A stretch of DNA of 51,943 bases, from NCBI GenBank assembly GCA_016193365.1, contig JACPSI010000157.1:1-51943 (forward strand), read 5' to 3'. Of this stretch, positions 29,865 through 39,180 are shown piece after piece; within the stretch, counting starts at the first letter, position 1, and each line of letters begins with the position of its first letter. The translations under genes and the position numbers were made by a program. The DNA comes from Ignavibacteriales bacterium (lineage in GTDB: Bacteria > Bacteroidota > Ignavibacteria > UBA10030). Below the pieces are notes generated by a model, which saw nothing but the letters and a program-made list of their open reading frames with translations, was not told the DNA's origin and ran no database searches.

Positions 29865-29939
29865 ATGAGTTTATCGTTGAGCGAGAAAAAGTATGCCTTG
29901 GTCAAGGGGCCGAAATTGCCGGTCTTTGACGTGCAATGA
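29865..29939 (+). CDS. Candidate micro-ORF (24 aa), ATGA-overlapping the downstream GT2
   Basis: MSLSLSEKKYALVKGPKLPVFDVQ*; TGA at 29937-29939 overlaps ATG at 29936. Confidence 0.25.
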   Translation: MSLSLSEKKYALVKGPKLPVFDVQ

Positions 29940-30718
29940 GAATCTCCATCATAACACCTTCGTTGAATCAAGGAAAGTTTATCGAGGAAACGATTCGCTC
30001 TGTCATGAATCAAAATCATGACGACGTTGAGCACATTGTGATGGATGGGGAGTCAACCGACAACACTGTGTCGATTTTGGAGCGATATTCCCACCTCAAA
30101 TGGGTTCGTGAGAAGGATTCCGGCCAGTCCAATGCAATCAACAAGGGTTTTCGAAGCGCTACGGGCGAAATTTTGGGTTGGCTCAATTCGGACGACTATT
30201 ATGAAAAGAACATCTTCGCAGATATTGTCCGCTACTTCCAAAGTCGCCCCGATTGCATGATGTTATACGGTGATATTAGTTTTGTCAACTCAAAAGGTGA
30301 ATTGATTACGAAAATCACTGGTGACACGATCAATCACGCGAGGCTGATACAATGTCCTGATGTCGTCCGTCAACCGAGTTTCTTTTGGAGACGGACACTC
30401 ATGGACCAGGTCGGGATGCTAGACGAAACTCTACATCTTGTCATGGATTTCGATTTCTTTTTGAGGATCTCGAAGCATCATCATTTTCATTACCTACCTA
30501 AAAACTTCAGCTATTATCGACTCTATGATCAAAACAAAAGTGTCTCTCTCGGACGTCGTCAAGTGCTGGAGATGTATATGGTATACAGAAAGAACAAGAT
30601 CAGCTTCACACCAGCAATCGCCCTGTTTTTGGTGAAGAAATTGATGCGGACGTTTGCGCCGATGAATGGCCTTATCGACTTTCTTCGGAAACAGCGACGA
30701 CATAACGCTCCGTCGTGA
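29936..30718 (+). CDS. Glycosyltransferase family 2
   Basis: RISIITPSLNQGKFIEETIRSVMNQ, HIVMDGESTDNTVSIL, GWLNSDDYYEKN. Confidence 0.92.
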   Translation: MRISIITPSLNQGKFIEETIRSVMNQNHDDVEHIVMDGESTDNTVSILERYSHLKWVREKDSGQSNAINKGFRSATGEILGWLNSDDYYEKNIFADIVRYFQSRPDCMMLYGDISFVNSKGELITKITGDTINHARLIQCPDVVRQPSFFWRRTLMDQVGMLDETLHLVMDFDFFLRISKHHHFHYLPKNFSYYRLYDQNKSVSLGRRQVLEMYMVYRKNKISFTPAIALFLVKKLMRTFAPMNGLIDFLRKQRRHNAPS

Positions 30719-31938
30719 AAAAAAGAATACTGTTTGTCGACGAAGATCAGCAACGGAATGGTTCGACCGTGAGTTTGGAATACCTCGTGAAGGGATTTCA
30801 CTCCCGAGGTTATGATACTTTTGTATTGACGTGGAAGAAAGACCCAGGGGCGAAATCGGTTTTGAAGCAATCGGCGACGCTGATAGATGGAACGCGCTGG
30901 GGACTGCCTTCGATAACCCTGCATGTCCATTTTGTCTACGACATACCCGTTCTTTCTTGGAGTGGCCTCAAATCCGTCACGTTTGATAGTTTGAAGTTCT
31001 TTCTCGGAATTATGATCGTTTTCAAAACGATAAGAGAAACTCAACCTGATGTTGTGTACATCAACGAATATTCTGTTGTTCAAGCTTCTATCGCCTCGTG
31101 GCTGTCGGGGAAGCCGTCTGTGGCCCATATCAGAAGTCAACTTCTCAATGGAACATTCGGGATTCGGCGGTTTCTGCTCTCTCGTCTCATGTTAACAACC
31201 AACAAAGCAATATTCGCGATCACGGAGCGTGAGGCAAATCAGCTGCATTGGCCTGTCAATCAACAACATAGAATTCATGTCGTGGGGGAATTCTTTTCAC
31301 ACACTGGATTGACCGTCCATGATTCAAAAAAATGTAAAGAGGCTTTTGGATTGCCATTGGACAGGAGTATCATCACAATGCTTGGGGGCATCAAAGATAT
31401 CAAAGGGACAATCGATTTCTTGAGGGCAGCCGAGATCGTCGTCTCCAAGAATGATCGGGTGGTTTTTGTCATCGCAGGTTCTGACTACAAAGATGGAAAT
31501 TCAGGCAGACGGGCATACTTTCACGAGTGCATGAGGATTGTGGACTCGCTTAAAAAGAAAGGATCAGTTCGCATGTTAGGTGCTATTGGCAATTCGCTGG
31601 ACCTCATTCTTGCCTCGGATATTGTGGTTTCTCCCTCCCCACGAACGCATTTTTCCAGGCCGGTCATCGAAGCATGGGGGCTTGGAAAGCCCGTAATCGC
31701 GACAAGAACGGATCATATGCAGGATCTCGTCACGCAAGGTACAGATGCATTTCTCGTGGACGCTGGAGATCATGATTCTCTTGCAAGCTGCCTTTCTACC
31801 CTTTTGGTGGATGAGCAACTACGGGACAGACTAGGTGTTGCGGGCAAGAGCAGGGTGGCTGAGGAATTTGACGCCGACAAAAATATCCAGAGAATAGTCG
31901 ACATATGTGATTCTTTGGTGAGTCAGAAAAATGGGTAA
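30715..31938 (+). CDS. Glycosyltransferase family 4 (GT-B)
   Basis: DEDQQRNGSTVSLEYLVKGF; VVSPSPRTHFSRPVIEAWGLGKPVIATRTDHMQDLV. Confidence 0.85.
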   Translation: MKKRILFVDEDQQRNGSTVSLEYLVKGFHSRGYDTFVLTWKKDPGAKSVLKQSATLIDGTRWGLPSITLHVHFVYDIPVLSWSGLKSVTFDSLKFFLGIMIVFKTIRETQPDVVYINEYSVVQASIASWLSGKPSVAHIRSQLLNGTFGIRRFLLSRLMLTTNKAIFAITEREANQLHWPVNQQHRIHVVGEFFSHTGLTVHDSKKCKEAFGLPLDRSIITMLGGIKDIKGTIDFLRAAEIVVSKNDRVVFVIAGSDYKDGNSGRRAYFHECMRIVDSLKKKGSVRMLGAIGNSLDLILASDIVVSPSPRTHFSRPVIEAWGLGKPVIATRTDHMQDLVTQGTDAFLVDAGDHDSLASCLSTLLVDEQLRDRLGVAGKSRVAEEFDADKNIQRIVDICDSLVSQKNG

Positions 31939-32860
31939 CACTGTATTGACGACCCCGAAAATTGTTGCTGTAGTTCTTAACTACAAGCGCCCACAGGAAA
32001 CTGTGGAATGCGTTCGATCGCTGGTAGAATCGACATACGAGGGCGTGGAAATTGTCGTGGTGGACAATGCCTCTTCAGACGGCTCCGCAGAACTCATCCG
32101 AGGTCTCTACCATCGTGTGACAGTTGTGCAAGCAGAAAAAAATCTCGGATATGCCGGTGGTATGAACTTGGGTATACGACGGGCGTTACAATTATCTGCG
32201 ACTTATATCCTGATCATCAATAGCGATACTTTTGTGAAGAAAGACGCGTTAAAGCTTCTTGTTCAGGAATTAGGGGAAAGGCCGAATGCAGGAGCCGCAA
32301 GTGGAACGTTCCTGTACTATCCAGAGACAAATAAGGTGTGGTACGCAGGAGGAAAGTTGATGTACTGGCAGGCCCACGCGCAGACAAAACGCACATTTCC
32401 CGACAACTGGTTAAGCGGTACATGTAAAACTGAGGAAGTATCCTTTCTCTCAGGCTGTGCTATTGTTTTTCGCGCACAATCACTGTTAGAGGTTGGCCTG
32501 TTCGACGAACGTTATTTCATGTACTTGGAAGATGTGGATTTGTCTGCTCGTTTTGCTGCAAAAGGGCTCGATTTGTTGTACGTTCCGGAGGCAGTATTCT
32601 ACCACAGACTGTTTCAGGATGTTGATGAGCCTTTAAAAGTGTACTTTAGTATGAGGAACCGACTTTTATTCCTTAACGCCCAAAGGATCCTTGACCGCAT
32701 TGTGGGGGCGGTTTATTTTTCATTGATGTTAGCGACCAAAGTAACTCTTTGGAGTTTGACGAGGTCCGATCTGAGGCGAGCAGCACTGCTGGGAGTCACA
32801 GATTTTTTCAAGGGACGCTACTACGAAGGTCGAGGGTTGATCTTCATTGCCAAAAAGTGA
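31931..32860 (+). CDS. Glycosyltransferase family 2 (rhamnosyltransferase-like)
   Basis: VAVVLNYKRPQETVECVRSL, VVVDNASSDGSAELIR, NLGYAGGMNLGIR, LFDERYFMYLEDVDLSAR. Confidence 0.92.
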   Translation: MGNTVLTTPKIVAVVLNYKRPQETVECVRSLVESTYEGVEIVVVDNASSDGSAELIRGLYHRVTVVQAEKNLGYAGGMNLGIRRALQLSATYILIINSDTFVKKDALKLLVQELGERPNAGAASGTFLYYPETNKVWYAGGKLMYWQAHAQTKRTFPDNWLSGTCKTEEVSFLSGCAIVFRAQSLLEVGLFDERYFMYLEDVDLSARFAAKGLDLLYVPEAVFYHRLFQDVDEPLKVYFSMRNRLLFLNAQRILDRIVGAVYFSLMLATKVTLWSLTRSDLRRAALLGVTDFFKGRYYEGRGLIFIAKK

Positions 32861-32902
32861 TGGGTAAGAATACACGTTTGGGTTTTACAATTGGTGGAAC
32901 GG

Positions 32903-34045
32903 ATGCGTATTGGTATTGATGCCCGTGGTGCTATGAAGGTCACTGACGGAGTGGGCCGCTACGCGATCGAGTTGCTGCGAGCTTTTTCGAAAAGGGATGA
33001 CGACAATCAATACTTTGTCCTCAAAAATCCGCAGACAAATTTCTCTTTTGAATATGACCATCGGTTTCACGAACTGTCCGTCTCCCTGAATCGATTCAGT
33101 ATAGAAGAACAATTGTTCTTGCCGGGAATACTCTCGAGGCTAAAGCTTGACCTCTTTCACTCGCTGCATGCCACTCTTCCGCTTGCGCACAAAGGCGCAA
33201 AAATTGTAACCGTTCATGATATCTTTCCTATCTTTCTACCTTGGAGTTTCGGTGGAGGCACGGTGAGAAACAAATTCACAGCGGTTTCCTTCTCTGCTTT
33301 ATTACGTCTCTGTTTGAAGAAGGCCACTCTGGTCATCGCCGATTCTGTGCATACGGCCAGAGACTTGAGCGCCCATCTTGACCTTGATCCTGGTCGAGTA
33401 AGGCAGATTTACCCCGGCACTGATCACCTATTTCCATCAAAGAAGCCCAGCCCCAAGTCAAGCGATTCTCCTGAGATTCACGCAATATCCAAACCGTACC
33501 TGATTACGGTGACGAACTTTAGACCTCACAAAAATATGGACAAGATTTTAGAGGCATTTAGATTGATAAGGTCAAGAATACCCTCTTTTACTCTGGTGGT
33601 CATTGGAGACGACCCCAAGGGACGTGCTTCGCGGCTCGGATCACTTGAAGAATTTGAAGCTCAAAAAGTACGTCTCCTCGGGTTCGTGAGTGATGGAATG
33701 CTTGCAAATCTGTTGGAGTCCTCTGAAGCTTTTTTGTTTCCTTCCCTGTATGAAGGCTTTGGTTTCCCAATCCTCGAAGCAATGGCGAGGGGGACCCCGG
33801 TTATTACCTCTGCTATTGCTTCTTTGCCGGAGGTGGCAGCAGACGCGGCGGTCTACGTAGACCCCAACAACGCTGAGGCTATTGCACAGGCTGTCATGAA
33901 CCTCCATACAAACAAGAAATTGAAGAAAGATCTTCAGGATCGAGGTCGGCGACAGGCAAAGAAGTTTCAATGGCAAAATACCGCGGAAAAAACGCTCCGG
34001 GTGTACGATGAAGCAATCGGGCGTTCTTCCAGTTTGCACATATGA
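32903..34045 (+). CDS. Glycosyltransferase family 4
   Basis: MRIGIDARGAMKVTDGVGRYAIELLRA; LFPSLYEGFGFPILEAMARGTPVITSAIASLPEVAADAAVYVDP. Confidence 0.93.
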   Translation: MRIGIDARGAMKVTDGVGRYAIELLRAFSKRDDDNQYFVLKNPQTNFSFEYDHRFHELSVSLNRFSIEEQLFLPGILSRLKLDLFHSLHATLPLAHKGAKIVTVHDIFPIFLPWSFGGGTVRNKFTAVSFSALLRLCLKKATLVIADSVHTARDLSAHLDLDPGRVRQIYPGTDHLFPSKKPSPKSSDSPEIHAISKPYLITVTNFRPHKNMDKILEAFRLIRSRIPSFTLVVIGDDPKGRASRLGSLEEFEAQKVRLLGFVSDGMLANLLESSEAFLFPSLYEGFGFPILEAMARGTPVITSAIASLPEVAADAAVYVDPNNAEAIAQAVMNLHTNKKLKKDLQDRGRRQAKKFQWQNTAEKTLRVYDEAIGRSSSLHI

Positions 34046-35178
34046 AAATTGTTCAAACGAATAAAGCGTATTTTCCCGTCATTGGTGGGATGGAGACTGT
34101 CGTCACGACATTGTCCGAAGGCCTCTACAATAAGGATGGCGTTTCCGTTGAAGTACTGACGTGCAATGATAGGCGATCGTTAAGATTCTTAAGGCGAAAC
34201 GTCAACGACGTTCCAGTAACGTTTGTGCCCACGTGGGGTAACATTGCTTCTTTACCTATTAGTCCCGCATACTTTGGTACCCTAGCCAAGCTCGATGGAG
34301 ACATACTCCACATTCATGAGCCATTCCCATTGGCAGACCTCTCGATGGTTTTCTTACGGAATATCCGGAGGAATTTCTCGCGCATCGTTGTTTCGTGGCA
34401 TAGCGACATCATTCGTCAGAAATGGGCTTTGGCGCTCTATTCTCCGGTCATTCACAAGCTACTTGAATTGGCTGATTGTATTCTGGTTGCCAGCGCAAAA
34501 AACATTGAGAGTTCGCGCTTCCTGCAAAGCTACAAGGAAAAATGCGAGGTCATACCATTCGGTCTTGAGCTGGCTTGGGCCAAGAATTCAGCCGGTCGAG
34601 CGGAAAAGGTGAACGCCATTAGAAAAGAACATGGAGTTCCCCTGCTTTTATTTGTCGGAAGGTTGGTTTATTACAAAGGCCTGAAGTATCTTGTTGATGC
34701 TCTTCATATGCTCCCAGAAGCGCGGCTAATCATCATTGGATCTGGTCCTCTTCTTGGCGACATTCGGAAACAGATTGCTAGGCTCAATCTGAACGCGAGA
34801 ATCGTGATGATTCCGCATTTACCTCGAAATGAGCTTCAAGCATATTACGACGCATGCGATGTGTTCGTACTTCCATCGACGGAAGTAAGCGAGGCATTTG
34901 GGCTTGTGCAAATTGAAGCTATGGCATGCGGCAAACCTGTTGTTTCCACGAACCTCGGAACGGGCGTGACGTTTGTTAACAAGGATGGCATTACTGGTTT
35001 GACTGTGGAGCCTCGGGATTCGAAGAGGTTGTGCGAGGCCCTGAGAAAGCTCATAACCAACAAGGGTTTGAGGACACGCCTTGGTCAGAATGCCCAAAAG
35101 CGCGCCTTTGAAGAGTTCTCTGCAAGGAAAATGGTCGACAGAACTTATAAGCTCTATCAACGCCTTTTGACCCAATGA
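34042..35178 (+). CDS. Glycosyltransferase family 4
   Basis: VIGGMETVVTTLSEGL, LLFVGRLVYYKGLKYLVDAL, FVLPSTEVSEAFGLVQIEAMACGKPVVSTNLGTG. Confidence 0.93.
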   Translation: MKIVQTNKAYFPVIGGMETVVTTLSEGLYNKDGVSVEVLTCNDRRSLRFLRRNVNDVPVTFVPTWGNIASLPISPAYFGTLAKLDGDILHIHEPFPLADLSMVFLRNIRRNFSRIVVSWHSDIIRQKWALALYSPVIHKLLELADCILVASAKNIESSRFLQSYKEKCEVIPFGLELAWAKNSAGRAEKVNAIRKEHGVPLLLFVGRLVYYKGLKYLVDALHMLPEARLIIIGSGPLLGDIRKQIARLNLNARIVMIPHLPRNELQAYYDACDVFVLPSTEVSEAFGLVQIEAMACGKPVVSTNLGTGVTFVNKDGITGLTVEPRDSKRLCEALRKLITNKGLRTRLGQNAQKRAFEEFSARKMVDRTYKLYQRLLTQ

Positions 35179-35224
35179 GGATTGGTCCGGAACACGACCT
35201 TGCTTGTCGGCGGCCGGCAGCTAA

Positions 35225-36540
35225 TTGCATGAGCGTCTGATGAGAAAAAGAAGCGAATTGATGGTCACCCTCGCTATAGACTTCGTTATGGTCAACTTGG
35301 CCTTCGTCTTCTATTACTGGATTAGGGTAAAAAGTGGATGGTTTCAATATTCCATCGAGCCGGAATTTATCCTTCCGATGTTCGCTGTTTATTTCTACTG
35401 GTTGCTTTGCTATGCGTTTTTTGCGCTGTATCGCTCTTGGTATGCTCAATCCAGGCTCGACGAACTGTTAACCTTATTCAGGACGACCGTCCTCGGTGCT
35501 CTCGTGTTATTCTTTCTCATATTCATTGACGACTCGGCAAACGATTCACGCGCGAATTCGAGATTACTCATTTTTGTTTACTGGAGTATGGTCTTTTCAC
35601 TAGTTGCAGTTCGGAGATTGACTGTCCGAGCAATCCCAAAACGATTACTTATTGCCGGAATCGGTGCCCGTAACACGCTTATTGTGGGTTGGGCCCAAAA
35701 GGCATTTCAGTTATGCGATAGGTTCTCAAGTATCCCGCCCTCGGTTATAAAATAGTAGGATTTGTCAAAGCAACCAGAAGGGCGGAGGGTCCAAAGGGTA
35801 CCAACTACAAGAATCTTCCGGTTTTGGGGAGGGATATGCACTCACTGGTTTCCCGAAAATTTCTCAATGGAGACCATAAGGTTGTTTTCATCCCTAATTG
35901 GGCTGACCTGCAGGAGATCGCTCCTTCAAGCAGAAGGAAAAATTCTCTGCTCCGGGAACTTGAAATCGGAGACAAATTTGTGATTCAATACTTGGGGAAT
36001 ATGGGGAGAACTCATGGAATCGAACATCTTTTTGAATATGTCAATCAATTATCGGGTCAGGCGCGTATTCATTTCCTATTTATTGGCTCTGGAGCAAAGA
36101 AGCAATGGCTTGAAGACGCGGCAAAGAAAGCAGGTCTTCGGAATATCTCAATACTGCCTTATAGATCACGAGCTGAACATGCCATGGTCAATAATGCATG
36201 CGATCTGGCCATCATTTCGATGTTGCCCGGGATGTCGGGGGTTTCAGCGCCGAGTCGGTTGTACAACATAATGGCGGCAGGTAAACCAGTGCTCGTCGTT
36301 GCAGAAGATAGCTCTGAACTTGCAAAGGTAGTGTTCGAAGAGTCTATCGGATGGGTTGTCGAGCCAGGTAATACTCAGGAACTCGTGGCGAAAATTCTGA
36401 AGGCCGCGAAGCATCCGAAACTTTTGCGTAAAATGGGAATGCGCGCGCGCGCGGGCCGCAGCCGAAGAAAAATACTCGTTTCAGAAATCCCTTTCGCTGT
36501 ACAGCAGGTTACTGACCTCGTGAAACAGTGCGAACGATGA
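35225..36540 (+). pseudogene. Chimeric, frameshifted gene: N-terminal ~200 aa of an undecaprenyl-phosphate sugar phosphotransferase joined to the C-terminal domain of a WbuB-like GT4
   Basis: 35225-~35828 parallels the intact paralog at 36575; after ...YKNLPVLG the sequence becomes RDMHSLVSRKF...VVFIPNWADL...IQYLGNMGRTHGIEHLFEYVNQL (GT4). Frame breaks near 35720 and in 36441-36453. Confidence 0.85.
36441..36453 (+). repeat. (GC)6G dinucleotide tract at a frameshift point
   Basis: gcgcgcgcgcgcg; adding one GC unit restores ...RARARAAAEEKYSFQKSLSLYSRLLTS*. Confidence 0.9.
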
Positions 36541-36574
36541 AGAGACCAAGAGAACCAAGGTTTTCTGGAGAAGC

Positions 36575-37984
36575 ATGAAAAAGAATTCCGAGAGTATTGT
36601 CGTCTTCGCGGTTGATTTTGTCACCATCAACCTTGCCTACTTTATCTACTACTGGGTTCGCGTCCGAAGCGGCTGGGTTTCTTTTCCGATTGAGCCTGAG
36701 CTATGGCTGCCAATGCTGGCTCTTTACGGTTATTGGCTTTTGTGGTTCCTGTTTTTCGGCCTGTACCGCTCTTGGTACGCCCAATCGAGAATCGACGAAA
36801 TCCTCATCCTTTTTCGTACAACAGCAATCGGCGTTCTCGTGTTATTCTTTCTTATTTTTGTCGATGACACTACAACAGAAACACGCGCAAATTCCAGGCT
36901 CCTTATTTTTGTCTACTGGCTCCTGACATTTGGAACAGTGGCAGCCGGCAGGCTGGGAGTACGGGCGATCCAAAAGCGTTTAATCATAGCCGGCGTCGGT
37001 GCGCGAAATACATTGATCGTTGGGTGGTCGGACAAAGCCTTTCAGCTCTGCGATATGGTGCTCAAATACCCCGCGCTAGGTTATAAGATGGTTGGCTTTG
37101 TAAGGGCGGCAAAAAAAGGCGAGGGTCCCAAAGTGAATCAATACAAGAATCTTCCGGTGCTGGGAGGCGTTCAGGAAATCCCATCTCTTTTGGATAAACA
37201 CAATGTGCAGGAAGTCCTCATAGGGCTCGATTCTACAGAACACCCGCAGCTGCTCGACGTGATGAAGTTTTGCAACGGACGCGACGTCGGAATGAAAATT
37301 GTTCCCGACCTCTACGACATTGTCAGCGGCCAGGCGCGGCTCAGCTCGATCTATGGTTTTCCGCTCATGGAGCTTCGCCCTCAGTTGCTGATGCCGTGGG
37401 AAGCCGCCATGAAGCGTCTCGTGGATGCTGTCGTTGCGCTGGCGATCATTCTCGTCGGTATCCCTCTCTGGCTCATTATTGTCCTTGCCATCAAGCTGGA
37501 TTCACGGGGGCCGATTTTCTACAAACAGGAGCGCGTAGGCCGCAACGGCGATCCTTTTAACATTCTGAAATTCCGCTCCATGTTCACGGACGCCGAGAAG
37601 AAAACAGGCCCGGTCTGGGCGGATAAAAATGACCCAAGAATTACGCGTCTGGGCAGGATCCTTCGCCGGTTTCATCTCGATGAGGTTCCACAGTTTCTCA
37701 ACGTCCTGATTGGCGACATGAGCCTGGTAGGCCCGCGCCCGGAACGGCCATACTTTGTCAACCGTCTGTCAAAAGAAATTCCGCTCTACCGGCATCGACA
37801 TCGCGTCCGGCCGGGGATTACGGGATGGGCTCAGATCAAATACAAGTACGACCAATCGATTGAAGACGTGAAATCGAAATTGAAATACGACCTGTTTTAC
37901 ATTGAAAACATGTCGTGGCGGCTGGATTTGAAAATTATGCTTAACACTCTTTATGTTGCATTGACCGGCAAGGGACGCGTTTGA
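36575..37984 (+). CDS. Undecaprenyl-phosphate glucose/galactose phosphotransferase (polyprenyl glycosylphosphotransferase, WcaJ-like)
   Basis: N-terminal TM bundle, CoA-binding-like middle, GPIFYKQERVGRNGDPFNILKFRSMFTDAE...DPRITRLGRILRRFHLDEVPQFLNVLIGDMSLVGPRPERP. Confidence 0.95.
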   Translation: MKKNSESIVVFAVDFVTINLAYFIYYWVRVRSGWVSFPIEPELWLPMLALYGYWLLWFLFFGLYRSWYAQSRIDEILILFRTTAIGVLVLFFLIFVDDTTTETRANSRLLIFVYWLLTFGTVAAGRLGVRAIQKRLIIAGVGARNTLIVGWSDKAFQLCDMVLKYPALGYKMVGFVRAAKKGEGPKVNQYKNLPVLGGVQEIPSLLDKHNVQEVLIGLDSTEHPQLLDVMKFCNGRDVGMKIVPDLYDIVSGQARLSSIYGFPLMELRPQLLMPWEAAMKRLVDAVVALAIILVGIPLWLIIVLAIKLDSRGPIFYKQERVGRNGDPFNILKFRSMFTDAEKKTGPVWADKNDPRITRLGRILRRFHLDEVPQFLNVLIGDMSLVGPRPERPYFVNRLSKEIPLYRHRHRVRPGITGWAQIKYKYDQSIEDVKSKLKYDLFYIENMSWRLDLKIMLNTLYVALTGKGRV

Positions 37985-37997
37985 TAGAAAATCTACC

Positions 37998-38034
37998 CGC
38001 AGAGACGCTGAGAGGCGCCTCTGCGATCTCTGCG
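37998..38034. repeat. CTCTGCG-type intergenic inverted repeat
   Basis: cgcagaga ... tctctgcg arms with internal agaggcgcctct palindrome; followed by acctttgtggtgatttgttttt. Confidence 0.7.
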
Positions 38035-38076
38035 ACCTTTGTGGTGATTTGTTTTTATGAAAAGAGAAAGAAATAG

Positions 38077-39180
38077 ATGAACCTTCACATGGTTGACCTC
38101 GTCGGTCAGTACAAAACAATCAAACCGGAAATCGATGAGGCGATTCATAGGGTCCTTGACTCCGGGCATTTTATTCTTGGCAAGGATGTCAAGGACTTTG
38201 AGGCGGAGGTAGCTTCATATCTTGGCGTAGCCCATACGGTCGGTTGCGCTTCGGGCACTGATGCTCTGCAAATCGCCATGATGGCGTTGGGTATTGGGGC
38301 CGGCGACGAAGTGATCACGACTCCGTTCACGTTTGTTGCTACGGCGGAAACAATCGCCCTCCTTGGCGCGAAACCCGTCTATGTTGATATTGACCCGAAA
38401 ACGTTCAACATCGACCACTCTCAAATTGTAAAAGCGATTACCAAGAAAACCAGGGCAATTATTCCAGTTCATCTGTACGGCCAGTCGTGCGATATGGATC
38501 CAATCATGGAGATTTCACGAAAACACAACCTGCCCGTCATCGAAGATAATGCCCAAGCAATCGGCGCCGAGTATAACGGACGGAAGCTCGGGGGCATTGG
38601 AATGTTGGGCTGCATCAGTTATTTCCCAAGCAAGAATCTTGGCGCTTATGGCGATGCCGGAATGGTGGTCACCAACGACAGCGCTCTTGCTGAAAAAGTC
38701 CGAATGATCATCGTTCACGGATCGAAAGTGAAATACAAGCACGAGATCCTTGGCGTCAACAGCAGGCTCGATACCCTCCAGGCCGCGATACTGAGAATAA
38801 AGCTGAAATACCTTGACAGGTGGATACACGCGCGGAAAGAAGCTGCCGCTCGCTACAACAAGCTGTTCGCCGGAACGAACGTCATTACACCGTTTGAAGC
38901 CTCATACGGCAGGCATGTCTTTCATCAATACACAATTCGATTGAAGAACCGAAATGCTGTAGAAAAACATCTCGCTGAGAAGAAAGTACCGCACGCCGTG
39001 TATTACCCGATCCCTCTGCACCTGCAACAGGCATTTCGAACTTCTGAAGCGGTAGAAGGTTCATTCCCATTAGCCGAACAGGCCGCGCAGGAAGTACTTT
39101 CACTTCCCATGCACACGGAGCTGACAGAGGAACAACAGTCGTACATTGCAGCCTGCGTTCTCGAGGCAACTCGCCGATGA
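38077..39180 (+). CDS. DegT/DnrJ/EryC1/StrS aminotransferase
   Basis: GCASGTDALQIAMMALGIGAGDEVITTPFTFVATAE, IEDNAQAIGAEYNGRKLGGIGMLGCISYFPSKNLGAYGDAGMV. Confidence 0.95.
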   Translation: MNLHMVDLVGQYKTIKPEIDEAIHRVLDSGHFILGKDVKDFEAEVASYLGVAHTVGCASGTDALQIAMMALGIGAGDEVITTPFTFVATAETIALLGAKPVYVDIDPKTFNIDHSQIVKAITKKTRAIIPVHLYGQSCDMDPIMEISRKHNLPVIEDNAQAIGAEYNGRKLGGIGMLGCISYFPSKNLGAYGDAGMVVTNDSALAEKVRMIIVHGSKVKYKHEILGVNSRLDTLQAAILRIKLKYLDRWIHARKEAAARYNKLFAGTNVITPFEASYGRHVFHQYTIRLKNRNAVEKHLAEKKVPHAVYYPIPLHLQQAFRTSEAVEGSFPLAEQAAQEVLSLPMHTELTEEQQSYIAACVLEATRR

